64,000 nt of DNA from Ichthyophis bannanicus (lineage: Eukaryota; Chordata; Amphibia; Gymnophiona; Ichthyophiidae), in assembly GCA_033557465.1 (NCBI GenBank), contig CM066031.1, positions 1,067,310,444 through 1,067,374,443 on the forward strand, given 5' to 3'. Of this stretch, positions 34,981-46,990 are shown piece by piece. Position numbers and translations under genes: made by a program. Under the pieces are notes generated by a model, which made no database searches, was not told the DNA's origin, and was given only the letters and a program-made list of their open reading frames with translations. Each line of letters starts with the position of its first letter. Position 1 is the first letter of the stretch.

Positions 34981-34996
34981 CTGTCACTCCCTTTTT

Positions 34997-36177
34997 CTAG
35001 TTTAAATGCATATCCACATATTGCTTGTATTTTTCACTTAGGATTCTTTTCCCTGCGACAGAGAGATGTAGTCCATCAGCACAGTCTAGTCTCTTGTTGT
35101 TCCATCTGTTACCCCAGTCGCCAATAAATCTGAATCTTTGTTTGCACCAGGTCTGGAGCCATGTATTAAAGCTGTTAATGCGATGCAGCCTTTTTGCCCC
35201 TTTACCAAGCACAGGTAGAACCTCTGAGAATGCAACAGTGTTAACAATGGGCTTGAGTTTCTCTCCCAGAGATTGGAAGTTCTTTTGGACTGTAGAGGTA
35301 CTGTTTCTAGCCAGGTCATGTGTGCCCAAGTGGATAACCACATCAAGTTTGGAGTGTTCACTTTCTGCGCTAAGTACTTCAACAACGTGGTTTGTATTCC
35401 TGCTGGCTGAAGAGCCTGGGAGGCACTTGACTATCTTCTCTCCTTTGAACTGTGTTCCCAAGTTAATGCCACTGATGATGGAATCACCAAGTAGTAGCAG
35501 TTTGCTGTTTGGTGAGGTTTTCTTCATATTTGGTCCTTTAGCAGGAGATTGGGCATTGTCTACCTCATTTAAGGGCCCTTCAGTTTCTTTGGATTGGGCA
35601 TCCTCATTTGCCAAGGCAGAGAAGGCATTATGCAGGGATATCTCCTGATGCATAGGATGCCTCTGTGTCATAGGTCGCAATCTACCAGAACCCACTGTGA
35701 TCCATTTGTTCCTGGGGTGTTTCATTCTTTGTGGAACTGGTGGTGGACGATGTTCAGTTTGTATCTTAGAAGAGGTGCGCTTCATTGCAGCCAGTTCCTC
35801 CCTCAGTTCCTCATCCTCATTAGCCAAGGCAGAGAAAGCATTATGCAGGGATATCTTTTGATGCATAGGATGTCTGTGCGTTACAGGTCGCAGTCTACCA
35901 GAACCCACTGTGATCCCCTTGTCCCTGGGATATTTGATGCTTTGTGGGAGCGGTGGTGGGCATTGTTCAGTTTATATCCTAGAAGAGGTGCGCTTCATTG
36001 CAGCCAGTTCCTCCGAGTAGGGTTCACCTCTTTATGCATGGCAGCTAGGTCTTCCCTTAGTAGAGTCCGTTCTTTATGCATGGTAGCTGACCTGAGGCAC
36101 ATAGGACAAGCTCTGAGGTTCCATATGATTAGTCTTGGAATGAAAGTACTGCAGTTATTGCACCGAATACACAACAT
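34997..36177 (-). pseudogene. CR1-3 ORF1 with zinc-ribbon, coiled coil and SGNH esterase-like domain
   Basis: 36177-35995 encodes CIRCNNC...ACPMC (zinc-ribbon-like) and a charged MHKERTLLREDLAAMHKE helix. The 303-codon frame 35908-34997 has an esterase-like (SGNH) domain: LLLLGDSIISGI (block I Ser), CLPGSSA, VVIHLGTHDLARN (block III; usual GTND, here GTHD) and DGLHLSVAGKRIL (block V Asp-His). CR1 ORF1 esterase domains are known. An in-frame 213-bp tandem duplication (71 residues; copies start near 35610 and 35823) repeats the segment with HNAFSALANED. Confidence 0.9.
35600..36025 (-). repeat. 213-bp tandem duplication inside CR1-3 ORF1
   Basis: GCCAAGGCAGAGAA recurs at 35610 and 35823 and CCAGTTCCTCC at 35791 and 36004: the period is exactly 213 bp = 71 codons. 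The copies differ at several sites, so the duplication is not recent or is an inherited family trait. Confidence 0.85.
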
Positions 36178-37425
36178 TTATTATTTATTTAAAATTTATT
36201 TATTTAAATTCTCTTATATACCGCACTATTCAGCATCAGCGCGGTTCACATAGAACAAAAAAAAAAAAATCTCAGTACAGTCAACATGCATGAGTTTACA
36301 GATAACAAGGGAAGGAACTTGGATAACATGGGTAACTATCTACAATCTATTTACAAGGAAAACATTACTGTATAGGTATCAGTTACAAGGAGCAGTTACT
36401 ATGAACATAATCTTTACTTATAGAGAATCAGACTTGGCATGTTAATTGAGACACCAAGGAACTATATTAATTGGTGGACTCGCTGAGGTCTATGAGTGCC
36501 GTTGACTCTATAAGGTACTTGTTGAAGAGATGGAATTTGAGAGCTTTCTTAAATTGTGTTAAGCTGTTGATAGCACGGATGCCAGGGGGTAGTGCATTCC
36601 AGCACCTTGGAGCACAGAGGATAAAGGCTCTGTTGGCTGTAGAAGTGCAGCTTGTTAAGGCCTTTGGGAGCTTCAGGGAGTTGATGGACGTGGATCTTCT
36701 TGCTCTGTTTAGTATAGTAGTGTTAATAAGGGCAGATAAGGATGTGGCGGAGAGCTTATTTAGAGCTTTGAACGTGAGGAGTAGAGTTTTGAAGAGAATT
36801 CTAGCCTGGATGGGTAGCCAATGTAATTGAATCAGCAGAGGTGTAATGTGGTCGGTCCTGGCGGCTCCATGAAGGACCCTTGCTGCAGCACTCATTGCCA
36901 GCTGTAACGGGTTCAAGGTGGATTGAGGAAGACCTTGAAGGATGACATTGGCATAATCGAAGTGGGGTATGATAAGTGCTTGGTAGATTGTCCTGAAATC
37001 ATTTGGTTCGAGCATGGAGCGTAGGTCTCAGTGTACGGATCTTATAGTATATAGTTCTGACTGTATTTCCTATGTGGGATTTCATATCCAGGCGTTGATC
37101 CAGCGTAACTCCCAGGTAACGTATTGAAGGCTTGGCTTGCAATTCAGCTTTATTTGTTTTGAGACCTTGTGGTGGGGTGAAGTTGGGGTTCCTCGTAATG
37201 AAGAGGACTTCCGTTTTCTTATGTTGTATACGGAGGTTTTGGGAGAGAAGCCAGTCAGATACTGCATTGAAACAGTTTATTAGAGGGGAGAGATCTAAAA
37301 GGTCAGTGGAGAAGGGGGTGTATAGAATAACATGCTGAATAAGTAGTCCTAGAAGGAGAAGAGGAAGAAGATGTGGGCTGTAACCTAAGAGGATAGATGG
37401 CAACGTATGCGGTACTATATAGGCA
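36178..37425 (-). mobile_element. L2-3, L2 LINE 3' part, 5' truncated
   Basis: Tail (TTTA)n at 36178-36210, then the L2 3' end with ATACCGCACTATTCAGCATC and AGCGCGGTTCACAT (minus sense CCGCGCTGATGCTGAATAGT). RT C-terminal coding: 37403-36999 (LLSQNLRIQHKKTEVLFITR, IRYLGVTLDQRLDMKSHI) and 37015-36467 (IIPHFDYANVILQGLPQSTL, HITPLLIQLHWLPIQARILF, FILCAPRCWNALPPGIR). One frameshift between them. It abuts the 5' side of CR1-3 inside DIRS-G. Confidence 0.9.
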
Positions 37426-37689
37426 ATGCAGTCCCTGGGGTGGGTGGGAACCTAAGTGTCTCTGGCCAGTAGGCTGTTCCTGAACTGGAGGCATCCACAG
37501 ATATCTGCTCCAAGGCTACCCAGAAAAGGAGACAGTCAGATTATCCCCAAGCTTAATTTATAACCACACAAACTTTATATTAACAATTCCCACAAAACAG
37601 ACAAACTGTATATTGATAACTAGAAAGCATCAGAAATAAGAGAGAAAATAAGAGTCTTAGCTTTGTGAAATATCCACAGCTCCTGCAGC
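37426..37689. other. unassigned insert between L2-3 and DIRS-G gag
   Basis: AT-rich 260 bp with no motif; it is not present between the matching gag blocks of DIRS-C, so it is part of the inserted material. Confidence 0.35.
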
Positions 37690-38210
37690 CAGCCTCAGAG
37701 ACCTGTATGTGTGGTATGACATGCTTCCAGTGGAGGCGCCTGTCCAAGCAGTCACGAGGTGGACCGTTATCCCTGTTGAGGGTGCTGCAGTCATAAAAAA
37801 CACAATGAGATTAGTGCCATTTGAATTGCAACATGAAAGCTCTTCTAGAAGGTCGGCTTGCAGCTTCCAACAGCTTGAGCAGATCTAACGACTAGAGTTC
37901 CTTCAACAAGTTCTACTGTTCCCTCCAGATGGTACCTCCATCCTCCTGGATTTGGTAGCAGCCTGTCTGTTGAATGCTATGCCTGCATTGATCCATGTAG
38001 TGGCTAAAGATATTACCTTTTCGCTGGTAACGCAACAATGTCAACTTCCAAGCCCCAGTGGTTCCAGCTCACTTAAGGGAAGCCTCATTTGGGGAGGACT
38101 TGGAGAAGCTGTTTCAGGATTTGGCGAGTGCAAACTTCACCACCTTACGGAGGATAGGCCTGGAGAGCCTGGGAAATGGGTGGAGTGTCCTCTTCCTCGG
38201 CCTCCACTTC
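37690..38210 (+). pseudogene. DIRS-G gag, second half
   Basis: Plus translation gives APVQAVTRWTVIPVEGAAVI, matching VDAVVSAVTKKTTIPVEGSA of DIRS-C gag, then LDLVAACLLNAMP and SFGEDLEKLFQDL, matching LLFGEDLDKLVKDL of DIRS-A gag. Frames change between blocks. Confidence 0.7.
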
Positions 38211-38879
38211 TTCTTGTTCTCAGTGCCTGGATCTCTGGCGTTCTGGGATTCCACTGGTATCATCCCAGAAAGCTCACTTTGCTTCTTCAGAATTCAGTTC
38301 CCTGTGGGCGCCGGTCACCTTCAGAACCTTTCCCTCCCATCTGGCACAAATGACGGTTGAAGGCTCATTCTGGGGACTTTGAGGGTGGCAGGTGATGTCT
38401 TCTCTTCCTGGAGAGAGTCCAGACCTCTGAAGTTCATTGGGTGTTTTAACACAAGACAAATTTGCATTCCAGAATTCAGTCTCTATTCTGGGATCTTGTC
38501 AGTTTTTACTGTGGCTAGGAGGGTCACCATGCTGTCTACCTGGAAGACTTGCTCAGTCTGCCAGCAGTTGCGCCAGCCCTTCTAACAAAGGGGACAAACA
38601 AAGTGCCCCATCTCTGTCATGATGTGCGGGGAGGGGGAGGGAGGGGGAAGATTCTTGACCTCATGTAGAGCAACCCCCACCTGCAAGCATTGCACTTCTG
38701 TATAGACATCTTACATTCAGTGAGCCAGGTGATGCAGTACAGTACAGACAGTTATGTCTCTGGACTGACTTGTGGCCTCTTCCACACTCCTAGCTCAGAA
38801 TCCCTATCCATGAGGATCAGCAGCACTCGCCCCCATTTGCCGGTCTCTGCTCATCTTCAGGTTATGCTCTTACTTTAAT
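38211..38879 (+). other. DIRS-G gag-pol linker region, eroded
   Basis: Short open frames only. A G-rich run lies at 38628-38648. No RT block identified before 38880. Confidence 0.3.
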
Positions 38880-39560
38880 CTGTCATCACTCCAAAATTTC
38901 CTTGGAGGTCTGGTGGTAACGGCTATGGCACCCCATATCTGAGCACCAGCTCATCCAAACCCGAATGCAGTCTGGCACATCTCGAATGTCAGTCCGTGTG
39001 GTGCAATTCCTGGAGAGCATCCGCTGGATGATCAATCATGGAAAAAGTCCATTGCAATCTTCCCAGCTGCTGGGATTCCTAGGAGTGCAACAGCTCTTGT
39101 ATGGAATAGAATGTCCTGCCCATAGAGAGGGCGCTCAGTCTGTTCTTTCAGCTGGCAGTCCTTGGGGCATAGCAGGCTCCCTGGGCTTGGTGTAATCTAT
39201 ATTCTGACAGATGGTGGCATCAATCCACATGGTTCCTGGGCAAGCTTTTGCATGCGACCGCTATGAGGGTCCTTGCTGACTGTTGGTCTCCAAGCTCTCT
39301 GGGTTCTCGAGACCAGGCCTCCACCTTTCCTTCGGCGAGGCTCCGCCTGCATTTGTGGGGACAGCCCCAGCTTCTGCGGAAGGCCAGGCCACTGGATGCT
39401 GCGCTGAGGCTTCTACTGGTTGACAGATGTCAGCCCAATTGGCCCTTGCAATGGGCTCTTCAGCCAAACAGTTCAGAACAACAACATGGCCCATCACTGG
39501 CTCACGCAAGCGCCACTCGTTATGCCTCCAGTCTCTAATCCAGGGTGGAGCGGTGTGGCC
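38880..39560 (+). pseudogene. DIRS-G RT-RNase H relic
   Basis: Plus frame 38965-39195 has VVQFLESIRWMINHGKSPLQ then QLLGFLGVQ, matching VVQFLQSLGWVVNPAKSRLE and LEYLGVHF of DIRS-A RT. Later blocks are unclear. The recombinase was not recognised before the 3' repeat. Confidence 0.55.
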
Positions 39561-39829
39561 ATTCTCAGGCAATGTCATAGTGATTGGCATCTGTTGATCA
39601 GCAAGGTCCCACCAAGAGGGTTGGAGTAGTCCTGGAGTTGCTCCCTCCTGGTATTCTGGGCAGAAAGCTACCTCCTAGACAGCAAGCCTCTTGGCCCTTA
39701 TCCTCTTGACAGGCCTTCTGCCTGAACTTGGTCTTGTACATATTATAGATCCGTGTGCTGTTGGAACCTTTTATCCTCTCTGGCATGTGTGCTCAGAAAT
39801 TCTTGACCATCTGTATGGGTACAAATACT

Positions 39830-39982
39830 GAGGTATGTCCCTAGGGGTACTGGCTGTTAATGGCAGGATGATGTCATAGGAAGCCTCTGAAGATTTTCTG
39901 CTGGTAGGGGATCATAACTCACTTGTCGTCTGTACTGGTCTAGCAAGACTCAAGGTAAGGACATTATCTGGTAAGTAAAATG
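39830..39982 (+). repeat. DIRS-G 3' terminal repeat
   Basis: Inverse of 30156-30310, with the 3'-only extension ending CATTATCTGGTAAGTAAAATG. The terminal GGTAAGT matches the sense 3' ends of DIRS-B and DIRS-C, and GGTGAGT in DIRS-D. Confidence 0.65.
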
Positions 39983-40466
39983 TCATCTTGATTTATTCCT
40001 CATGCAAGCATACATTCCGCCATTTTTTTTGCTTCCTACAACCTCTGCAGGAAATCTGCTATAAAGGCAGCTGTCAGAAGGAAAAGGAGACAAGCAACTG
40101 CCAGGGGCTCCAATGAGTCTCTTGAAAGATTGGGACAGTAGCACTCCATACCAGGACCAGACACAGAGTTGATCCAAAGTGTTGGTGCCTTAGGAAGGCT
40201 TTAAGCAATAAGAAAAAAAAAAAAGACAACATTCCTGTAAAACACAGATACGAAATCAATTTAAATATAGTCTATAAAAGTTAGCTTCTATGAAAAGACA
40301 GAATGACCTACAGCTCGGACCAACATGGAAACTGCTTCTAAACAGGAGTAACAAAGTCATTAACTTTTTATTTCATTGATGTGGTAACGTCAGCCCACTA
40401 CAACAACAAAAATAAGAAGTGCTATATTTACATTAGAGATTTCCAGAACATAAAAACTGCATAGTG
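39983..40466. other. no clear feature
   Basis: Contains a T run at 40022-40030 and an A run at 40211-40223. No element motif or long open frame. Confidence 0.3.
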
Positions 40467-40745
40467 CAATACATATTTATTTATTTATTTATAGTTCTTC
40501 TATACCGCACTCTTTTTCATCAGCGCGGTTCACATTAAACAAGAATACTCATTACAAGCAACAGGCTGTTGTGAGTTTACATATAACAGGAGAATTCAAC
40601 TGGGATTATAACTTTGGGAAACTTTGTACATTTTGTCTACTGTCACAAAAAGGGAGTAATGCATAGACACATATACAGGATTCTTCCACCATTACACAAT
40701 ACTATAAAGCAGAAGTATAAAACTTCCACCTTGCTACAAATGAGA
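40467..40745 (-). mobile_element. L2 3' UTR fragment
   Basis: (TTTA)n tail at 40467-40490, then TTCTATACCGCACTC and CATCAGCGCGGTTCACAT, the same 3' end as L2-3 (36210-36250). Similarity to L2-3 continues weakly to about 40740. 5' truncated before the coding region. Confidence 0.8.
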
Positions 40746-42346
40746 GCTAAGCTTTGAATTATGGATTTTGGCATCTAAATAAAGCACATTGCAAAGTCCC
40801 TCCAATAAAGAATCAAAAAAGTGTTTGTTTTTTTTCACATACAAGATCAACTTAAAGATCTTTTAAACTGTAGAAAGTGCATCAACTAAAATAAAATGAT
40901 TTCCTAACTCAACACCAAGTAAACTTAGTAAACAGTTTACACCATGTTTGGCTTGTTTGACCTGCACAAGTTAACAGGTCTTAGGTACAAAAGATCAAAC
41001 AAATATGGACAGCCCTCAATTTACTCTGTTTACACAGAATTATGTAAATAAAGTTCTAGAATAAACCACAGTTTCATTTTCAATAAATTAATTCAAATCT
41101 ATGGAAGTTCTCACTGACACACACTAAAGACAGTTTTTCAAAAGATATAGTAGTGTGGTTGCATTTTAGTCTATTTTAATAGTTGAGACAGAAAATTAAA
41201 AAAAAAATAGATTACTATATTTGACTAGCTCTTGAAGGCTATTATCTGATATTCTTTTGCTTTATTGCTAATCAAAAAAATGAAAAATTTCACAGAGAAT
41301 CTAGATTTCCCATATAACATCGATTTTACATGTCCTACTTAGTGGAGGATTTTTTCACTCTAGGGAGCAATAAACAAAAACAATCTTGTTCTGTTATCAC
41401 ATTTTATACTGGGAAGGGGGGGGGGGAGGGAACGCATTTTAGCTATTCTGTTCCATTAGTACTTCACATCTCAAAGCTGCAAATCCTTTCACAAATATAG
41501 AGGAAGCTTTATGGCGGGAATGTTGATTTATCTATCTGTCAAAAGATGTCAAAACGGTGACTTTTGAATTTGCCTTTGAATACATTTTTTCATGTTTGCC
41601 CATGACAGTTTAAAAATTGATGCCAAAACATTCGTGAAGGCAGCGGCTTGAAGTTCAGAGAATAAATTTTTAAATGTTGAAAACTTAACAGAAAATAGTT
41701 ACAACAATTTCAGAAAGACAACATTATCGCAGATGCACTTCTTTCCATCTACTGAAGTGGAAGTAAAATGTACTTGTTCTAAATGCAACATTGACAAGCA
41801 GCAATATGTCCTCCTGTGCTAACTGCAATGTGCTCAACATGCCCAACCTATGCCCCTAACCCACCCAATTCAGCACCATTATATGAGACTGGCAGTTAAG
41901 GCAAACTGCTTTTCATCCTGTTGTGCCCTCATGGTGAATGTTACCATGGGCCCCAAGAGTGCAGTTAGTTACATGCCAAATTGCGTGTTAACTTCATAGC
42001 ACACTTTAGTAAAAGGGGCTCCTTAATGTAATCAAATTGCAATGTCCTAAATTTTCTGCAACAGATCAAAGATATCCAGGCATCTGAAATTCTATAGGCA
42101 AAATTTTTAAACTTTAAGGCAGTTCTGCCTCTCACCACAAGGACAGGGGTATCGTGAGAGACAATACACCACCCCCCCCCCCCAAAAAAAAAAAAAGAAG
42201 GAAAAAATAGGGACCTTGCAGCAAAAATAAACCACTACAATAAATGTTAACAGTCTAGGTAGTACAGAGGAAACAAACCCATCAATGCCTAAGTTGGAGT
42301 GGGAAAAAAATCATAAAAATACTCTAAACTTGGAAACCTATTAGCC
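40746..42346. other. AT-rich unique-looking DNA
   Basis: 1.6 kb without recognisable repeat or open frame apart from a G run (41413-41424) and a C/A run (42170-42195). It could be intronic or 3' UTR DNA of a host gene; the sequence alone does not show an exon. Confidence 0.35.
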
Positions 42347-42637
42347 TATATTTATTTATTTTATTTATTTAGCTGCATTTATATCCCGCTTTTCACCGGG
42401 TCAAAGGGTTGGGGGATACATTTAACACGAGAGGATTTGAGATACATACACTAATACTTACAGGGAACATGGGCAATGGAGGGTTAAGTGGCTTGCCCAA
42501 GACCACAAGGAGCACCTGTGGGACTAGAAACCCCAGTCCTTCCGGCCCAAGGTTGCTGTCCTCTAGTGGGATTTGAACCACCGACCTTCCGGCATGTGGT
42601 ACCTTGCCCCAACCACTAGGCCACTCCTCCCTCCCTA
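42347..42637 (-). mobile_element. SINE-3, tRNA-derived SINE with L2-like tail
   Basis: Nearly the same as SINE-2 over the head and body (A box TGGCCTAGTGG, B box GGTTCAAATCC, CTTGGGCAAGCCACTTAACC). The 3' part reads GCGGGATATAAATG before a (TAAA)n tail. Flanking CCTATATT at both borders is a plausible target duplication. Confidence 0.85.
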
Positions 42638-44590
42638 TATTACTGGTGTATTAAGTAAAACATATCTTTATTGGTGATCCCCTAAACTTAAATATATAGA
42701 GAACAAAAAAAAAAAAAAAAGCACAACCTTAAAGCAAAACCACCATGGGAAAACAAAAGGTAAACGTAAATTACAGTCAAAAGAAAAAATCCCGAAAATA
42801 AGCATTCCTTCAGTTAAAACTCCTCTTTCTCTTCAGATTCAGTTCTTTAGGGTCCTAAGTTCAGCTCCCCAGACACCTTTCAGTGGCTAACAAGCCGATG
42901 CAGAAAGCCAGCATTGAAGTCACGCGCTATTAGCTATGTACGTGTTTTCGTAGTGTGCTGATTGCTGCATACTGGTGCTGAAGTCTGGCACTAAGGGCAT
43001 GTATGCAAATAATTGTACACAAAACTTTAGAAGGAAGTTGAAGGGAGCCAACGCATGCACAAACCAGACGTGCTACAAGTGGCTATATACGCACGCATAT
43101 AAATGTCAAACACTCATGTTATATGTGCCAAGTTCTTTTGGCGCTCACCCCAAAATAAATCAATACTTTTTTGCCAAAACACTTTATGAAATCAGAACAG
43201 ACCCCTAAAATAAAATAAATAAAAATGAATCCAAAAACACACAAGGATAAGAAGCAAAGCACATTTCTAATTGAACGCTAAACTTTCACTTACATGTTGA
43301 AAAGAAACGTGCAGAAAATTCACATTGAAGGTAATTGTTCATCAGTACATACCCTGAAACAGTCTTTCCCTAGACGCGCAAGAGGTTTAAACCACCTCAA
43401 ACAGGCGTAGAAATATTGGTGCTCCTGCTGCTTACATAATCCTCTACACATTTCTCTTCATCGGACGCAGAACTTATTAGCATTCCATTTTATTTAATAC
43501 ATGCAGCTCATTCACATATTATTTAAATCCACCTGGCTTTACTATGTGCGCATACTTTTCCTTTGCTGGTATACGCATAAGTTCCACCACGCCAAATGCA
43601 TTAGAGACATGCGCGTAAACTTGCATTATCTACGCGCAAAGTGTGCTTTAGTCTTTCTGCATCAACTCCTTTGTAAACAGTACACCCAAAGAATACACTT
43701 CTTCACTTCACAATGCATGGTTCAGTACTTAGATTAAAATACTGTCAATGTTTTTGGGACTTTAAAATTAAAAAGCCCTAAAATATCTATCACTTAGTAT
43801 ATACTTCCTTATGAGACAGACAAAATATAGAAATCACTCTCCTTACCAAAAGAGTGACTTACAGCATGCACATCTTTTCAAGAAAAAAAGGAAAATCCCA
43901 TCAAGTGGTCAGGATGCACTGGTGTGACCAGTCCCTCCACGTAACTGTACTGGAACTGGGTGTATGTCTTAACTTTACTTCCGCTATACCCAATCACCTT
44001 CCTGAAGGCATCCAGAATTCCAATTGTAGCTTTGCTCCACTTGGATCCTTTTCTCGAGCCCTCGGTGCCTTGCTGCCTGAGAGCGATGTGAGAGCAGCCC
44101 TTTCAGCACACACATCCCATAATCTAGCAAACTGTCTCCTTTTCTCCTCCTATGTCATGCCTAGCAGGCTTAGGGAAGCTGCCTTTTAGTCAGAATGACA
44201 ATTAGGGAGGCCACTCCCTTGGTCCGATTCCTGAGTTACCCTGTCATGCTTTTATTGTAGTGGGGGTCGAGGGAAGAGTATCTCTCCTCTCACAAAGAAA
44301 AAGGAGCAACAATCCAGTATAAGTTAACAAGAGAAAAGATCTATAAAGAATAAATTAGAACGGACATTGACAAATTTTGTGCAGACTTAGCAGCCAGGCC
44401 AAAATCTTATGAGCCAGTGCTCATGACCTCCTCGTGCCCTACCTGCAGCGCCCCCCCCCCCCCCCACACACACACACCTCTTCTCTCACACTGCGCACTG
44501 GTCTTTTGTCTCTATTCTCATTAACACCAGCCCCGGAGTTACTAAACCGTGCATCATCTTTAGATAATAACTTCAAATAGCAAGTATCTG
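42638..44590. other. mostly unassigned AT-rich DNA
   Basis: No coding or element motif found, apart from the possible MITE at 42897-43664. An A run lies at 42705-42720 and a C run with (CA)n at 44450-44477. A 111-codon plus frame at 43854-44189 has no recognised domain. Confidence 0.3.
42897..43664. mobile_element. possible MITE-like element
   Basis: GATGCAGAAAG at the left (42897) is exactly inverted at the right (CTTTCTGCATC, about 43654). The interior is unusually rich in GCGC/ACGCGC steps near both ends for this AT-rich region. No target duplication was found, so the ends are uncertain. Confidence 0.25.
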
Positions 44591-44598
44591 CATGGGTG

Positions 44599-44940
44599 CA
44601 CTGTTCCCTCTAAGCTGTGCGCGTGTGCGCGCGCGCACACCCCACCGAGCGAGCGCACATACTTTACAACAGAGCGCACAAAAATTACGGTTCTGATAGA
44701 AAACAACACAGACATCTTAAAATTTAAAAGTTGTTATGTATTTATGGTTTTCACAAGTTCTACAATGTTTTCTAGTGTAATCAATGTGGTGTACATACTG
44801 TATTCTGATGTGTAGTCAAATTTTAAAGTATATAACTCTGAGTGTCGTTACATGGCGCACAAAAATTTAACCTTCCTTCAAAAGCTGCACAGCTGATATT
44901 TTATGCGCACACAGCCTACAGAAAATTAGAGGGAACATTG
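44599..44940. mobile_element. hAT-type MITE, copy 1
   Basis: 342 bp with terminal inverted repeats CACTGTTCCCTCTAA / TTAGAGGGAACATTG, flanked by a perfect 8-bp duplication CATGGGTG (44591-44598 and 44941-44948). The 8-bp duplication and CA-G-type ends fit the hAT superfamily. No transposase coding; mobilised in trans. It contains an alternating GC run (44627-44639). Confidence 0.9.
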
Positions 44941-44948
44941 CATGGGTG

Positions 44949-45225
44949 TATTATGCAATGGTGGTGTGCCAGGCTATGCATGGGATGTGATGGTGGGTGC
45001 TGTTGTGTGGGTTAGGTGAAAATCTCTGGGTCATGTGTTTGAGCGCTGAAGAGCTGGGGAGCTTGTGTGTGCAGTGGGGAGGTGAGCTTCTGTGTGAGTG
45101 TGTATATAGTATGGAGCTAGGGTACATGTCTGTCCTACGGAGGTGGGATGCTTCTGTATATGTATGCGTGTGGGTTCTTGAGAAGGGGAATGCACCTTTT
45201 GGTAAATAGGCATTGTGTCCTTTTG
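44949..45225. repeat. TG-rich minisatellite-like DNA
   Basis: Imperfect repetition of GGTG..GCTTCTGTRTGTGTGT-type units, for example GAGGTGAGCTTCTGTGTG and GAGGTGGGATGCTTCTGTAT. It ends at the CR1-4 border. Confidence 0.5.
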
Positions 45226-45229
45226 TCCC

Positions 45230-46990
45230 GTTCCACTCCATTCACTAAATTTATAGACCTCTATCATATCTCCCCACAGCCGTCTCTTTTCCAGGTTGAA
45301 GAGCCCTAACCTTTTCAGCCTCTCTTCATAGGGGTACGCTTCCATCCCCTTCACCATTTTGGTGACTCTTCTCTGTACCTTTTCTAATAATGCTATATCC
45401 TTTTAAAGATACAGTGACCAGAATTGCACACAATATTCAAGGTGTGGTCACACCATGGAACGATACAGAGGCATTATAATATCCTTTGTTTTATTTTCCA
45501 TTCCTTTGCTTATGATACCTAGCATTCTATTTGCGCTCTTGGCCACCGCTGCACATTGGGTGGAGGATTTCAACATATTATCCACAATGACGCCTAAATC
45601 TTTTTCCTGGGTGGTGGTTCCTAATGTGGAACCTTGCATCGAGTAACCATAGTTTGGGCTGTTCTTTCCTAGGTGCATAACTCTGCACTTGTCGACGTTA
45701 AATTTCATCTGCCATTTGGATGCCCAGTCTTCCAATTTACCAAGGTCCTCTTGCAATTTCACAATCCTCGTGGGTTTTAACAACTTTGAAAAATTTTGTG
45801 TCATCTACAAACTAGATTACCTCACTAGTTATTCCCCTTTCTAGGTCATTTATGAATATATTAAAAAGCAGCACACCCAGCATAGATCCCTGGGGTACTC
45901 CACTATTCACCTTTCTTCATTGGGAAAATTGGCCATTCAGCACTACCCCTTTGCTTTCTATCTTTTAACCAGTTCCTCATCCACAATAGTACACTGCCTC
46001 CTATCCCATGACTTTTTAATTTCGCCAAGTCTCCTCATGATGGACCTTGTCAAAAGCTTTCTGAAAATCCAGATACACTATATCAGACTCACCTTGTCTA
46101 CCTGTTAATTCACACCTTCAAAAAAAAACACCACACAGATTATTAAGACGAGACCTTCCTTGGCTAAAGCCATGTTAGCTGTCTCCCATTAAGCCATGAC
46201 AGCCAACATGTTCAGTAATTTTGTTTATTATAATGGTTTCTACCATTTCTCCCGGTACTGATGTCAGGCTCATCAGTCTGTAGATTCCTGGATCACCCCT
46301 GGAACCCTTTTTAAAAACTGGCATTACATTGGCCATCCTCCAATCTTCAGGTATTACAGATGACTTTAATGATAGTTCACAGATTACTAATAGTAGGTCT
46401 GCCATCTCATATTTCAGTTCTTTCAACACCCTTGGATGTATACCATTCGGTCCAGGTGATTTCCTACTCTTCAGTTTATCAAATAGTTGTACTACATCTT
46501 CCCGGTGTATCGATATTTCTTTCAATTCTTCTGCGGCATCACCTTTAAATACCATTTCTGTCATGGGTAACATCCTTACATCTTCCTCGGTGAAGACTGA
46601 AGCAAAGAATTCATTCAGTCTCTCCGCTATAGCCTTGCCCCCTCTTAGTGCCCATTTTACCCCTCTATCATCTAATCGTCCACCTGACTATCACAGGCTT
46701 TTTTGCTACAAATGTACTTAAAAAAGTCTTTATTATGCGTTTTTGCTTCCACAGCAAACTTCTCAAATTCTCTTTGCCTGCCTTATCGGTGCCTTGCATC
46801 TAACTTGCCAGTGCTTATGTTGTTTCCAGTTTTCGTCATTTGGCTCCTTTTTCCATTTCCTTAAAGATGCTTTTTTGGCAACAGTCTCTCTGACCTCACC
46901 TTTAAACCATACTGGCAGTTTGTTAGACTTCTTTCCATTTTTCTTAAAGCATGGAATACAGCTGGTCTGGGCTTTCAAGATAGTATTTTT
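45230..46990 (-). pseudogene. CR1-4 reverse transcriptase
   Basis: 46573-46175 has VVQLFDKLKSRKSPGPNGIH and PRVLKELKYEMADLL, then VIPEDWRMANVMPVFKKGS and MSLTSVPGEMVETI. The palm region is frameshifted (45830-46170). 45804-45448 has DKCRVMHLGK and TTQEKDLGVIVDNMLK; 45357-45230 has [20 protein letters not shown]. The FADD box is not in frame. Confidence 0.85.

Larger units (their letters stand above)
31893..36177 (-). mobile_element. CR1-3, near-complete CR1 LINE
   Basis: 3' end at 31893 with the repeated motif TTTACTATGTTACTATGT (sense), then GGACTAGATGG-type 3' UTR, RT (32250-33900), endonuclease (34000-34980) and ORF1 (34997-36177). About 4.3 kb; the 5' end meets the L2-3 tail, so a 5' UTR was not identified. 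Related to CR1-2. Frameshifts in all ORFs. Confidence 0.85.
30156..39982 (+). mobile_element. DIRS-G, plus-strand DIRS element interrupted by CR1-3 and L2-3
   Basis: 5' repeat 30156-30310, gag in two halves (about 31780-31885 and 37690-38210), pol relic (38880-39560), 3' repeat 39830-39982. The ends are inverted copies: plus 30230-30300 matches the reverse complement of 39835-39905 (shared AGTACCCCTAGGGAC-like core). The gag halves join when 31893-37690 is removed. All coding is eroded. Confidence 0.75.

Noticed and set aside
35025..36253. Two long plus-strand frames (207 and 219 codons)
   Set aside because: Antisense to CR1-3 ORF1, whose minus-strand frame carries the SGNH motifs; the plus frames repeat because of the 213-bp duplication.
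43854..44189. 111-codon open frame (plus)
   Set aside because: No recognisable domain, splice context or codon signal; not enough to call a gene.
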